Assembly: GCA_903935205.1 (NCBI GenBank)
Contig: CAIZQU010000116.1
Coordinates: 1 to 50,625, forward strand
From: an uncultured cyanobacterium
GTDB lineage: Bacteria > Cyanobacteriota > Cyanobacteriia > PCC-6307 > Cyanobiaceae
DNA length: 50,625 nt
Direction: 5' to 3'
Shown here: piece after piece, positions 38,748 to 46,960 of the stretch
Layout of the letters: every line of letters begins with the position of its first letter
Numbering within the stretch: the stretch's first letter is position 1
Notes under the pieces: generated by a model
Databases searched by the model: none
Seen by the model: only the letters and a program-made list of their open reading frames with translations
What the model was told of the DNA's origin: nothing
Translations under genes and position numbers: made by a program

Positions 38748-38876
38748 CGCTGAAGGCCCCTGTGCCCCCCCGCACCAGCCTCCTCACCCCCAAGCCTCCG
38801 CCAGGGTGAGCGGCGCTACAGCCGCATCAGCCCCCGGCGCCAGCGCCCGCACCGCCGCTCACCCTGGCCCCCACCC

Positions 38877-39560
38877 ATGGCTCTGCGCCTGCTTCTCGAC
38901 ACCGCCGACCCCGAGGCCTGGAACCAGTGGCTGCCGAGCGGATTGTTCGAGGGTGTGACCACCAACCCCAGCCTGCTGCGGCGGGCCGGGCTGCCCTGCC
39001 AACTGGATGCCATCGCGGAGCTGAGCCAGCGGGCCCTGGACCTTGGTGTCACGGAACTGCACCTGCAGGCCTGGGGTGAGGAGCCGGCGACGTTGGCTGA
39101 TCGCGGAGCGGCCCTGGCGGCCCTGGCGCCTGGGAAGGTGCTGGTGAAGCTACCGATCACCCGGGCAGGAGCCGCGGCTGCGCGGCAGCTGATCGCAGCC
39201 GGGGTACCGGTGACGTTCACCGCCTGCTACGGGGCCGAGCAGGTACTGGTGGCCGCCGCTCTGGGGGCCCGTTACATCGCCCCCTATCTGGGTCGGATCG
39301 ATGATCTGGGCGGCGATGGCCACGGCGAACTGGTGGTGATGCAACGGGCCCTCGACGGGGTGGGGGCAGCGACGCGGCTGCTGGTGGCCAGCCTGCGCGC
39401 CCCCTCAGACCTGAGTCGCCTGGCGGCCGCCGGGCTGAACACCTTCACCCTGTCCCCGGCCCTGGCGGCGGCCCTATTGGCCCATCCCGCCACGGAAGCG
39501 GCGGCCAGGCAGTTCGAGAACGACGCCATGGAGCGGGGAGGCAGCCCCACGGATTCCTAA
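38877..39560 (+). CDS. Transaldolase/fructose-6-phosphate aldolase-like protein
   Basis: Class I aldolase of the small transaldolase family (FSA/TalC type). The Schiff-base lysine is in GKVLVKLPIT, and the N-terminus RLLLDTADPEAWNQWL with FEGVTTNPSLL is standard. PYLGRIDDLGGDG lines the active site. At 227 residues it is of the short FSA/TalC size, not the 330-residue transaldolase B size. Whether it acts as transaldolase or as fructose-6-phosphate aldolase cannot be decided from sequence. It stands alone after the atpC terminator, 23 bp before the rhomboid-like gene. Confidence 0.88.
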   Translation: MALRLLLDTADPEAWNQWLPSGLFEGVTTNPSLLRRAGLPCQLDAIAELSQRALDLGVTELHLQAWGEEPATLADRGAALAALAPGKVLVKLPITRAGAAAARQLIAAGVPVTFTACYGAEQVLVAAALGARYIAPYLGRIDDLGGDGHGELVVMQRALDGVGAATRLLVASLRAPSDLSRLAAAGLNTFTLSPALAAALLAHPATEAAARQFENDAMERGGSPTDS

Positions 39561-39583
39561 GCTCGGCCCCTCGACAGGAGGGC

Positions 39584-40975
39584 ATGGGCACAGGGCGACG
39601 GCTGGGGCAGCAACTGGCGGAATGGCTAGCCACCGGCACCGCCGGTCTGGATAACGGCCTGGCGCTGGGGAATCGGCTCTGCGATCTGCTCGGTGCCGAC
39701 CAGGCCCTGGCGGGCCCGTTGCGGGATCTGGCCCGGCGACCATTGCTGCGCCAGGCGATGCAAAGTCAGGGCATGGCGCGACGCAGTGCCCTGCGGGCCC
39801 TGGTCAGCGATCTGGAGAGCACCTATGCGCCGCGGGTGCTTGCGGAATTGGTGGACCTGCTGGAGGCCGCCCTCGGCGAGGCCGGGCTTCACGATGCCGG
39901 CTTCGGAATGGGTGATCGCCGGGAGCAGGAAGCGAAACCGACGGTGCTGCGGGCCAGCCCGGGAGGCGGCGACGACGGCTGGATCGTCGCTGGCGGTGGG
40001 GCCACACCCCAACCCAGCCCGCCGCCCAGCTGGATTCCGGACGGGGCTCCGGGGCCTGGGCCGTCGAACGGTGGAACGGCGGCCGGATCATCGCCGCCGC
40101 TGGCGACGGGGGTGGGGGTGGGGGTGGGGCGAGATCCGCTGGCACCCCAGGCGGCCAGCGGCGGCGGCGCCCCCATCCCCCCAGCAACCCGGCGACGGCA
40201 TCTCCAGCGCAGCGCCACACGGCTGCTCCGCTCCCTCGGGCACCGGTTGCGCCCGCTCGCTGCCGGTCTGGCCCTTGCCGCCGCCATGGCGCTGGTGTTG
40301 TCCTGGCTGGCGGGAGTGCTGGATCAGCTCGTGTTCGAGCCCTGGCAGTGGAGCGGCGGCCAGGCCCTGGTGCTGGTGCTGGTGCTGCCCCAGCTGCTCA
40401 CCATCGGCCCGTTCGCCAAGGCCCGCCAGGCCGCTGTCCTGAGCCAGGAGCAAAGCGGTGAGATCGGCCAGGCCTGGCGCTGGGTGACGGCCCCCTGGAT
40501 CCACGACCGCCACAGCGAGGCGATCCTGCACGGCCTGGTGCTGTTGCTGATCCTCGGCCCCTCTCCCCTTCCGCTCGAGGACGGCGTGTTGCGCTATGCC
40601 CTGACCGCCCTGGCGACGATGGCCCTGGCCTGCCTGAGCGCGGGCACCCTGGGGTTGAGGGGGCAGCGCTGGGCCGGGGCCTCCGGGGTCAGCGGAGCCC
40701 TGATCGGTCTGGCGGCCTGCCACAGCCTGCTGCGTTGGCGGGAGATCAGCTTTGCGCTCGGCAGCCAGGCGGTGCCGGCCTGGGTGCTGCTGGTGGTGGT
40801 GGGTTGCCTGCAGCTGGTCTGGATCCTGCCGCGGCGGGGGCAGGAGGCGGGCGGCCGGGGCCGCGACCGGCTGTTGAGCTCCCAGTGGTTCTGGGGTCTG
40901 ACCCTGGGGATCGCCTGGGGCGTTCTGAGCTGGCTGGTGAGCCTGCTGCCCAGCGGCGGTGGTGCGGCGGGCTGA
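39584..40975 (+). CDS. Multi-span membrane protein, rhomboid-like, probably without protease activity
   Basis: The N-terminal 210 residues are soluble, with a helical start and a Gly/Pro/Ser-rich linker. They are followed by about seven membrane segments, including LALAAAMALVLSWLAGVL, ILHGLVLLLILG and AWVLLVVVGCLQLVWIL. Two parts resemble rhomboid proteases: WIHDRHSEAILHG, like the loop with conserved His before the second segment, and WAGASGVSGALIGLAA, like the catalytic GxSG segment. No His follows in the expected later segment, so the catalytic pair seems incomplete. Rhomboid relatedness is an inference. Its stop and that of the convergent PBP gene share the palindrome TGATCA. Confidence 0.6.
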   Translation: MGTGRRLGQQLAEWLATGTAGLDNGLALGNRLCDLLGADQALAGPLRDLARRPLLRQAMQSQGMARRSALRALVSDLESTYAPRVLAELVDLLEAALGEAGLHDAGFGMGDRREQEAKPTVLRASPGGGDDGWIVAGGGATPQPSPPPSWIPDGAPGPGPSNGGTAAGSSPPLATGVGVGVGRDPLAPQAASGGGAPIPPATRRRHLQRSATRLLRSLGHRLRPLAAGLALAAAMALVLSWLAGVLDQLVFEPWQWSGGQALVLVLVLPQLLTIGPFAKARQAAVLSQEQSGEIGQAWRWVTAPWIHDRHSEAILHGLVLLLILGPSPLPLEDGVLRYALTALATMALACLSAGTLGLRGQRWAGASGVSGALIGLAACHSLLRWREISFALGSQAVPAWVLLVVVGCLQLVWILPRRGQEAGGRGRDRLLSSQWFWGLTLGIAWGVLSWLVSLLPSGGGAAG

Positions 40976-43339
40976 TCAGCCCAGGGCGGCCCCCATGAAC
41001 CGCGCCCAGACCTCGGTGGCCAGCACACTGGTGGCCGCCTCGGCGGGACGGTTGTCGTCATTGCCCATCCAGATGGCGGTGAGGATGCCGGCAGCGGGGG
41101 AATAACCGACGAACAGCACATCGACTCCATCGTTGGTGGTGCCGGTCTTGCCGCGGGCATCGGTGATCCTTGCCGCCGCCCGGCCGGTACCCTCGCTGAC
41201 CACCAACCGCAGCAGGCCATCCATGCGAGCGGCGACGGCCGGATCGAGCAGCTGCCGCGGCGTTTCGCCCACCGGATCGCTGATCGCCTGGGAGGGGCAG
41301 TCGGCCCCATCAGCGCCACCAGGACAGAGCCCCAGGTCGATGATCCGCCGCACCCCGTGCATCGGCACGGAGCGTCCCCCGTTGGCCACCACCGCATAGG
41401 CCCGCGCCAATTCATAGAGGTAGGTGGCATCGCCGCCGAGCACCATGTTGTGATCGGGGCGCAGCGCTGTGCTGATGCCCAGCCGCCGGGCCTGGGCGAT
41501 CACCGTATCGAGACCGACCCGGTCGGCCAGGCGCAAGGCCACCACGTTCTCGGACCTGGCGAAGCCGCTGGCGACACTGGTGCTGCCATCGGCTCCGACC
41601 GGGCCGTGGCCGCAGCCGGCCACCGGCCCGAGCGGGGCGCAGGAGATCCGTTCGCCGGGTTCGATGCCGCGGGCCAGGGCGGCGAGGAAGGTGAACAGCT
41701 TGAAGGTGGAGCCGGGTTGGCGCAGGGCCTGGACCCGGTCATAGGCGCTGCGGCCGTAATCGCGCCCACCCACGTAGGCCAGGATGTCGCCGCTGCGTAG
41801 ATCGAGACTGATCAACGCCGCCTGGCTGACGCCGAGGGGTTCAGCCTGGCGATCGATGAAGCGGCGCAGCTCTGTTTCGGCCAGCTGCTGCAGGCGGGGA
41901 TTGATGGTGCTGATCACGGCGTAATTGCCGCCACCGCGCTCGGGGTCGAGGTTGAGGCCGAAGCGGCGGCCCTGCAGTTCGCCGCGCACGTAATCGGCGA
42001 AGAAGGGGTGGCTGCGGTAGGCGGACACGCCACCACAGGCGGAGGGATCGATGTTGAGGGGACGTCGCTGGGCGTCGCGCAGGGCGTCCTGGCCGATGTA
42101 ACCCTCCTCATGCATGCGCCGCAGGACAAGATTGCGGCGCTGCACCGGCGCCCAGTTGTCGAGGGCACCATCCGACGGCTGGGGGGCCAGGCAGGGGCTG
42201 TAGCCATTGGGACTGGGCAGCAGCCCCACCAGGAAGGCGGATTCGGCCAGGTCGAGCTGGCGAGCCGACTTACGGAAATAGAGCTGGGCGGCCTGCTCGA
42301 AGCCCTCGCTGCCCAGGCCGAGGGGGGCCCGGTCGAGGTACATCTTCAGGATCCGGTTCTTGCTGAAGGCTGTCTCCAGCTGCCAGGCCACCCAGAGTTC
42401 GCGCAACTTGCGCTCGACGCTCACGGCATGACCCACCGCCGGGTCATAGAGACGGGCCACCTGCTGGGTCAGACCGCTGCCGCCGCCCGACCCCTGGATC
42501 AGGGCCCGCAACGTGCCGAACAGATCGAGGCCGCTGTTCCAGCCGAAGCGGGCATCCTCCGAAGCCAGGAGCGCCTGCTGCAGGGTCTGGGGGTAATCGG
42601 CGAGGCTGGGCAGGGCCGTGGCGGCCCCCTCGCCCGCATCGATGCGGCGAAAATCGGCCGCCAGGATCTTGAGGGGCCCGCCGTAGAAGCGGATCGTCGA
42701 GCCCCCCGCCACGCTGCTCACCAGCAGCAGACCGCTGACCAGAACGCCGGAACCCACCAGAGCGATCAGGCCGAGGCCATGGATCGCCCCCTCCATGGGG
42801 CTGCGGGGATGGCTGTAGCGCAGGCTTGGGGTGGCAGGGCCCTTCAGGGGGGAGCCCAGCAGCACCCTGTCGCCATGGCGCAGGCCGATGGCGCGGATGC
42901 GGCGATCGCGCCAGAACAGGCCGTTGGTGGCGTGGAAGTCCTCGAGGCGATGGTTGCGGCCTTGCGGGTGCTCCCGCTCCAGCACCGCATGGATCCGACT
43001 GACGCCGGGCGCCTCGACCCGCAACTCGCAGAGGGGATCGCGGCCGATCCGCAGACGCTCGTCACCGAGGGGCAGGCGGCCGGTGCAGACATCACCGCTC
43101 CAGAGCTCCAAGGCGGCCTGGCAACGGGTCAGACCGGCCCAGGCCTCAACCAGGGCCTGGCGGCGGCGGGGCCAGGGTGCCGGGTTGCGCAGGGCCTGCA
43201 CCAGGGCCGCCCAGGGGGCCAGCGCTGCGGCCAGGCTGCCAGGGCCGATGGGGCCGGACAGGCTGGTGGGTCCGGGTGTTGGGTGTCTGCCGGTGGCAGC
43301 CGGGTCCGGGGACAGCGGCGGAGAAGGCTGTGGCCCCAT
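40976..43339 (-). CDS. Class A penicillin-binding protein with N-terminal FHA domain
   Basis: Bifunctional peptidoglycan synthase. Domain order in 787 residues: Pro-rich start; cytoplasmic FHA domain at about 90-165 (RIGRDPLCELRVEAPGVSRIH, with Gly99-Arg100, Ser114, His117 and Asn139); membrane segment 187-209; glycosyltransferase GT51 from about 245 (catalytic Glu261 in SEDARFGWNSGLD, GSGLTQQVARLYD); transpeptidase with Ser544 and Lys547 in PGSTFK, SEN at 596-598 and KTG at 731-733. In GT51 the usual His of EDxxFxxHxG is Asn268. FHA domains read phosphothreonine, so docking to a phosphorylated partner is expected. The gene is divergent from the FHA/kinase/vWA/PP2C run with 28 bp between starts. 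Confidence 0.93.
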   Translation of the reverse strand: MGPQPSPPLSPDPAATGRHPTPGPTSLSGPIGPGSLAAALAPWAALVQALRNPAPWPRRRQALVEAWAGLTRCQAALELWSGDVCTGRLPLGDERLRIGRDPLCELRVEAPGVSRIHAVLEREHPQGRNHRLEDFHATNGLFWRDRRIRAIGLRHGDRVLLGSPLKGPATPSLRYSHPRSPMEGAIHGLGLIALVGSGVLVSGLLLVSSVAGGSTIRFYGGPLKILAADFRRIDAGEGAATALPSLADYPQTLQQALLASEDARFGWNSGLDLFGTLRALIQGSGGGSGLTQQVARLYDPAVGHAVSVERKLRELWVAWQLETAFSKNRILKMYLDRAPLGLGSEGFEQAAQLYFRKSARQLDLAESAFLVGLLPSPNGYSPCLAPQPSDGALDNWAPVQRRNLVLRRMHEEGYIGQDALRDAQRRPLNIDPSACGGVSAYRSHPFFADYVRGELQGRRFGLNLDPERGGGNYAVISTINPRLQQLAETELRRFIDRQAEPLGVSQAALISLDLRSGDILAYVGGRDYGRSAYDRVQALRQPGSTFKLFTFLAALARGIEPGERISCAPLGPVAGCGHGPVGADGSTSVASGFARSENVVALRLADRVGLDTVIAQARRLGISTALRPDHNMVLGGDATYLYELARAYAVVANGGRSVPMHGVRRIIDLGLCPGGADGADCPSQAISDPVGETPRQLLDPAVAARMDGLLRLVVSEGTGRAAARITDARGKTGTTNDGVDVLFVGYSPAAGILTAIWMGNDDNRPAEAATSVLATEVWARFMGAALG

Positions 43340-43367
43340 AGGCTACCGGGGTGAGCAGTTCGCAGCA

Positions 43368-43691
43368 GTGCAGCGACCGCGGGATCCCTGGGCCCCCTTT
43401 CGAATCGGGATCGCCCTGAGCATCGGTCTTTATGCCCTGCGTGCCGCCCTGGTGACCACCCCGCTGGGGGCGATCCCGGGCTATGTGCTGCTGCTGCTGG
43501 TGCTGGGGGCCCTGGCCCTGGCCCTGGGAGCCCTGCTCTGGCCGGGGCGGGTGGTGTTCTGGCGCGAGACAGCGCCGGGCCCGGAGGCCCTGGGGCCCGG
43601 CAGCGGCGGCCGTGGCCGGCGTGGCGGCGGGATCGGCAGCGCTGGCCCGGGCGGCGGCCGGGTCGGTGGCAGCGGCCGGGGCCAGGGATGA
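43368..43691 (+). CDS. Small membrane protein at the head of the FHA-kinase cluster
   Basis: I do not recognise the family. From the GTG at 43368 it has 107 residues, beginning VQRPRDPWAPFRIGIALSIG. Two membrane segments are visible: IALSIGLYALRAALV and GYVLLLLVLGALALALGALL. A Gly/Arg-rich tail follows (GRGRRGGGIGSAGPGGGRVG). The stop overlaps the next gene's ATG (ATGA), so it is coupled to the FHA protein. The start codon lies only 28 bp from the divergent PBP start. Confidence 0.6.
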   Translation: MQRPRDPWAPFRIGIALSIGLYALRAALVTTPLGAIPGYVLLLLVLGALALALGALLWPGRVVFWRETAPGPEALGPGSGGRGRRGGGIGSAGPGGGRVGGSGRGQG

Positions 43692-44521
43692 GCGAGGCAG
43701 CCTCCCTGGTGCGACTGGGCCTGGCGGACCAGCCGATCCGCCTCGATCCCCAGCGGCCGCTGACGATCGGCCGCGACCCCAGCTGCGGCCTGGCCCTTCC
43801 CGGGGAGCGGGGGCTGTCGCGGCGCCATGCCGAACTGCGGCGCCAGGCGGACGGCTCCTGGCTGCTGTGCGACCTGGGCAGCAGCAACGGCACCTGGATC
43901 GGAGAGGAGCGGTTGGAGGGCTGCCGCCCCCTGCGGGAGGGGGATCTGATCCGGCTGGGTCGCCAGGGCCCGGCCCTGGTGTTCCGGGCCGCAATGGCGT
44001 CGCCGGGACCGGCCCCCGACCATCCATCGCCGACCCGCTCTCAGGCCGCCACCCCAGCGGCTGCGGTGGCCAGGCCGAGCCCCCCCAGCCCCAGGCGCAC
44101 CCCGGCGGCGGTCCCGATGGATGCCGAGCCAGCCGTCCCATCGGGATCGCTCCGGCCGGCAGGCCGCGGCGGGCCGGTCGCCAGCCCCAGCGGCACGATC
44201 ACGGTGGCGGGGCGGCCGGTGCCCCTCGACCAGATCGAGGAGGTCAGCCTGCGGCGCCAGGCCCGCCATCCCCACAGCTTCAGCTGGTGGGTGCTGGTCT
44301 GCCTGAGCGGCCTGCTGCTGCTGCCCTTCCGGGTGGCGTTCGTGGTGGTGGAGGTGGCCGCCCTGGTGCTCTGGCTGGGGCCCGGCAGCCGCCAGGATCA
44401 TCTGCTCAGCCTCACCCTGCGGGATGGCCTGGCCCTGCGGCATCGTTTCCAGGACCGGGCCACCGCCGAAGCCCATCTGCAGGGCATCCGCCGGGCCCTG
44501 GGCTGGAGCGAGGCGCCATGA
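43688..44521 (+). CDS. FHA-domain membrane protein
   Basis: Phosphothreonine-reading adaptor. The N-terminal FHA domain (about residues 4-100) has TIGRDPSCGLALPG, SRRHAEL and DLGSSNGTWIG, all the binding-site residues. A Pro/Ala/Ser-rich linker follows (about 100-165). Two closely spaced membrane segments come next (FSWWVLVCLSGLLLLPFRVA and VVVEVAALVLWLG), then a short soluble tail (LTLRDGLALRHRFQ). The product is 277 residues. It is coupled to the preceding small membrane gene by ATGA and stands 92 bp before the kinase gene. Confidence 0.92.
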   Translation: MSEAASLVRLGLADQPIRLDPQRPLTIGRDPSCGLALPGERGLSRRHAELRRQADGSWLLCDLGSSNGTWIGEERLEGCRPLREGDLIRLGRQGPALVFRAAMASPGPAPDHPSPTRSQAATPAAAVARPSPPSPRRTPAAVPMDAEPAVPSGSLRPAGRGGPVASPSGTITVAGRPVPLDQIEEVSLRRQARHPHSFSWWVLVCLSGLLLLPFRVAFVVVEVAALVLWLGPGSRQDHLLSLTLRDGLALRHRFQDRATAEAHLQGIRRALGWSEAP

Positions 44522-44613
44522 GTTCCGCCAAGGTCGGTCCAGGGCCCGGCGGGGTGACGGCCGCGGTCGGGCCCAGGCCCCGCCGCACAGCCTGAGCGGA
44601 GGGGTCCACGGCG

Positions 44614-45984
44614 ATGCGCTGGCTGCTCAGCCCCGGTTCCACCCATCGGTTCGCGGATCTGCCCGAACCGGTCACGATCCTGCGGGGCCTGGGGGGCGGC
44701 AGCCAGGGACAGGTGTTCGCCGTGCGCCTGGGGGGGGAGGAGCTGGCCCTGAAGTGGTATTTGCCCGGCTTCCTGGCCCGGGACCGGGGGCTGGAGGGTC
44801 GACTGCAGGAGAGCATTCGCCGCGGCTCCCCCGGCGCCGCCTTCCTCTGGCCCCTCGCTCTGCTGCGCCCAGAAGCGCCGCTGGCGGGGGTCGGCCGTTC
44901 CGCTGGCACGGGCGGTGCTGATGGGCGGGGCCAGGGGCTCAGCACCGCTGGCTGGGGCTATCTGATGCCGCTGCGCCCCCCCAGCTACCGCGGGGCAGTG
45001 GATCACGCCGCCGGACGGCTGACGATCAGCCTGGCCAACGTGCTGCGCTGCGCCTTTCAGCTGGCCAGCGGCTTCCACGACCTCCACAGCCTGGGCCTCT
45101 GTTACAAGGATGTCTCTCTCGGCAATGTGTTCCTCGATCCGGAGCGGGGCCGGATTCTGATCGGCGATAACGACAACGTGGCGGTGAGCGGCGACGGCAG
45201 CGGAGCCGTGATCGGCACCTGGGGATTCATGGCGCCGGAGGTGGCGCTGGGCCAGGCCCGACCCAGCGCCAGCTCGGATCTGTTCGCCCTGGCGGCGCTG
45301 CTGTTCCAGCTGCTCACCCGCCATGACCCGTTCAAGGGGGCCCTGGAGCTGGCGATCCCCTGCCTCGACCTTCCCCATCGGCGCCGGCTCTATGCCGAGG
45401 ATCCGGTCTTCATCTTCGATCCGCGCGACGGGCGCAACCGACCCGATCCGATCGAGCACGGGGCGGCGCTGCTCACCTGGCCGATCTACCCCCGGACCCT
45501 GCAGCAGCTGTTCGAGCGGACCTTCGGACCCGGCCTGCGCGATCCGGTCCAGCGCACCCTCACCGGCGAATGGCGCCAGGTCCTGGCGGCCTGTCTCGAC
45601 CAGCGGCGCCTCTGCCCAGCCTGCGGCGAGGAGAACTTCGTGGAACCGCGGGCCAGCGGGCTCTGCTGGGCCTGCGCCGCCCCCCTGCCGCCGCCACCGC
45701 GGCTGCTGGCCCCGGCCGGGGTGGTGAGCGTGGCCGCCGGCAACGAGCTGCACCGCCACCATCTCGATCCCCTGGCGGCGGAGGCGATCGACCAACCCTT
45801 GGCGCGGGTGGAGGCCCACCCCAACCGGCCGGCTCTGCTGGGGCTGCGCAATCTCTCCACCCATCCCTGGACCCTGACCCTGGCCGGGGGTGAGACGATC
45901 ACGGTGGCCCCTGGCGAGACCGCTGGCCTCGCCCGCAGCCGCGAGCTTCGCTCGGCGGCCGGGCAGATCCGGATCGAGCCCTGA
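44614..45984 (+). CDS. Ser/Thr protein kinase-like protein with zinc ribbon (TerY-P type)
   Basis: Soluble kinase-fold protein. The glycine loop GLGGGSQGQVFAV is near residue 25, and the ATP-binding lysine is in LALKWY (about residue 47). The catalytic loop is YKDVSLGNVFLD with Asp166, instead of the usual HRDxxxxN. The metal-binding Asp is in LIGDNDNVAVS (DND rather than DFG), and MAPEV is the APE motif. A zinc ribbon follows at about residues 334-354 (CPAC, CWAC). The last 90 residues form a beta-rich tail. Asp, Lys and Asn needed for catalysis are kept, so activity is plausible. Its start has a GGAGG ribosome-binding site. With the vWA and PP2C genes it makes the triad described as TerY-P. 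Confidence 0.85.
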   Translation: MRWLLSPGSTHRFADLPEPVTILRGLGGGSQGQVFAVRLGGEELALKWYLPGFLARDRGLEGRLQESIRRGSPGAAFLWPLALLRPEAPLAGVGRSAGTGGADGRGQGLSTAGWGYLMPLRPPSYRGAVDHAAGRLTISLANVLRCAFQLASGFHDLHSLGLCYKDVSLGNVFLDPERGRILIGDNDNVAVSGDGSGAVIGTWGFMAPEVALGQARPSASSDLFALAALLFQLLTRHDPFKGALELAIPCLDLPHRRRLYAEDPVFIFDPRDGRNRPDPIEHGAALLTWPIYPRTLQQLFERTFGPGLRDPVQRTLTGEWRQVLAACLDQRRLCPACGEENFVEPRASGLCWACAAPLPPPPRLLAPAGVVSVAAGNELHRHHLDPLAAEAIDQPLARVEAHPNRPALLGLRNLSTHPWTLTLAGGETITVAPGETAGLARSRELRSAAGQIRIEP

Positions 45985-46102
45985 GGCCGTTCCAGGAGCC
46001 GGGCCGGCATCCGGCCAGGGCGGCGGCCAGACCGGGCGCCAGGCACCCGATCCTGACGCTCCGGCCGCCAGGCCCGCCAGGCCCGCCACCAACCGACTCC
46101 CC

Positions 46103-46138
46103 CCAGCTCCCGCTCCCCAGCTCCCGCTCCCCAGCTCC
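46103..46138. repeat. 14-bp tandem repeat between kinase and vWA genes
   Basis: Two and a half copies of CCAGCTCCCGCTCC in the 190-bp gap between the kinase stop and the vWA start. The composition is C-rich with no frame of note. Confidence 0.85.
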
Positions 46139-46173
46139 ACCCCGCCACGCACCGGCTTCCCCCGGCACTTTCG

Positions 46174-46953
46174 ATGGCCTTCCCCAATGTCCGCCTGGCC
46201 AGCAGGCCACTGCACTTCATCTACCTCTGCGACTGCTCCGGGTCGATGGAGGCCCAGGGCAAGATCCAGTCGTTGAACCAGGCGATTCGCCAGTCGCTGC
46301 CCGATATGGCCGCCGTGGCCAGGGAGAACCCGGAGGCGCGCCTGCTGGTGCGCGCCCTGCGCTTCGCCGACCGCGCCGCCTGGCACATCCAGCATCCGAC
46401 CCCGGTGGAGGAGCTGCACTGGCTGGATCTGCAGGCCGGCGGGGTGACGGCCATGGGCGAGGCCCTGGAGCTGCTGGCGGCGGAACTGCGCAGTCCGCCG
46501 ATGGAACAGCGAGCCCTGCCGCCGGTGCTGGTGCTGATCTCCGATGGCCAGCCCACCGATTGCTTCGACGCGGGGCTGGCGACCCTGATGGCCGAACCCT
46601 GGGCCCGGCGGGCGGTGCGATTGGCGATCGCGATGGGCCACGACGCCGACGAGGAGGTGCTGCAGCGCTTCATCGGTCCAGGCCCCTCCCTGCCGCCGGG
46701 AGAGGTGCCGGGGGCGAGCGGCGAGATGCCACGCCATGGACCTGGCGCCTCCCCCCGCCGGCCGCTGCGGGCCAACAACGCCACCACCCTGGCCCGTTAC
46801 ATCCAGTGGGCTTCGACGGCGGTGGTCGGAGCCGCCTCGAGCAGCGCCAGCCGGATCAGCGGCGCCGCCACCGACCAGGGCAACGTGCCGCTGCCGGAGC
46901 TGCCGCCGACGGAACTCGATCCGCTCGACGATCCCGACCCGCTCAAGTGGTGA
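46174..46953 (+). CDS. von Willebrand A domain protein, TerY-like
   Basis: Metal-binding interaction protein. The MIDAS residues are present: DCSGSM (Asp20, Ser22, Ser24), the Thr in GGVTAMGEAL (about residue 92) and Asp125 in LISDGQPTD. The vWA fold fills residues 10-185, followed by a Pro/Gly-rich stretch and a short tail (PELPPTELDPLDDPD). Total 259 residues, no signal or membrane segment. It is in the same run as the kinase and PP2C genes (7 bp before the latter), the classical TerY-P order of vWA, phosphatase and kinase proteins. Likely a scaffold or substrate of the kinase; that is inference. Confidence 0.93.
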   Translation: MAFPNVRLASRPLHFIYLCDCSGSMEAQGKIQSLNQAIRQSLPDMAAVARENPEARLLVRALRFADRAAWHIQHPTPVEELHWLDLQAGGVTAMGEALELLAAELRSPPMEQRALPPVLVLISDGQPTDCFDAGLATLMAEPWARRAVRLAIAMGHDADEEVLQRFIGPGPSLPPGEVPGASGEMPRHGPGASPRRPLRANNATTLARYIQWASTAVVGAASSSASRISGAATDQGNVPLPELPPTELDPLDDPDPLKW

Positions 46954-46960
46954 GGGGGCA

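Noticed and set aside
44518-44595. A 25-codon frame starting in the FHA gene stop (ATGA) before the kinase gene.
   Set aside because: Low-complexity Gly/Pro/Arg peptide with no other support; the kinase has its own ribosome-binding site.
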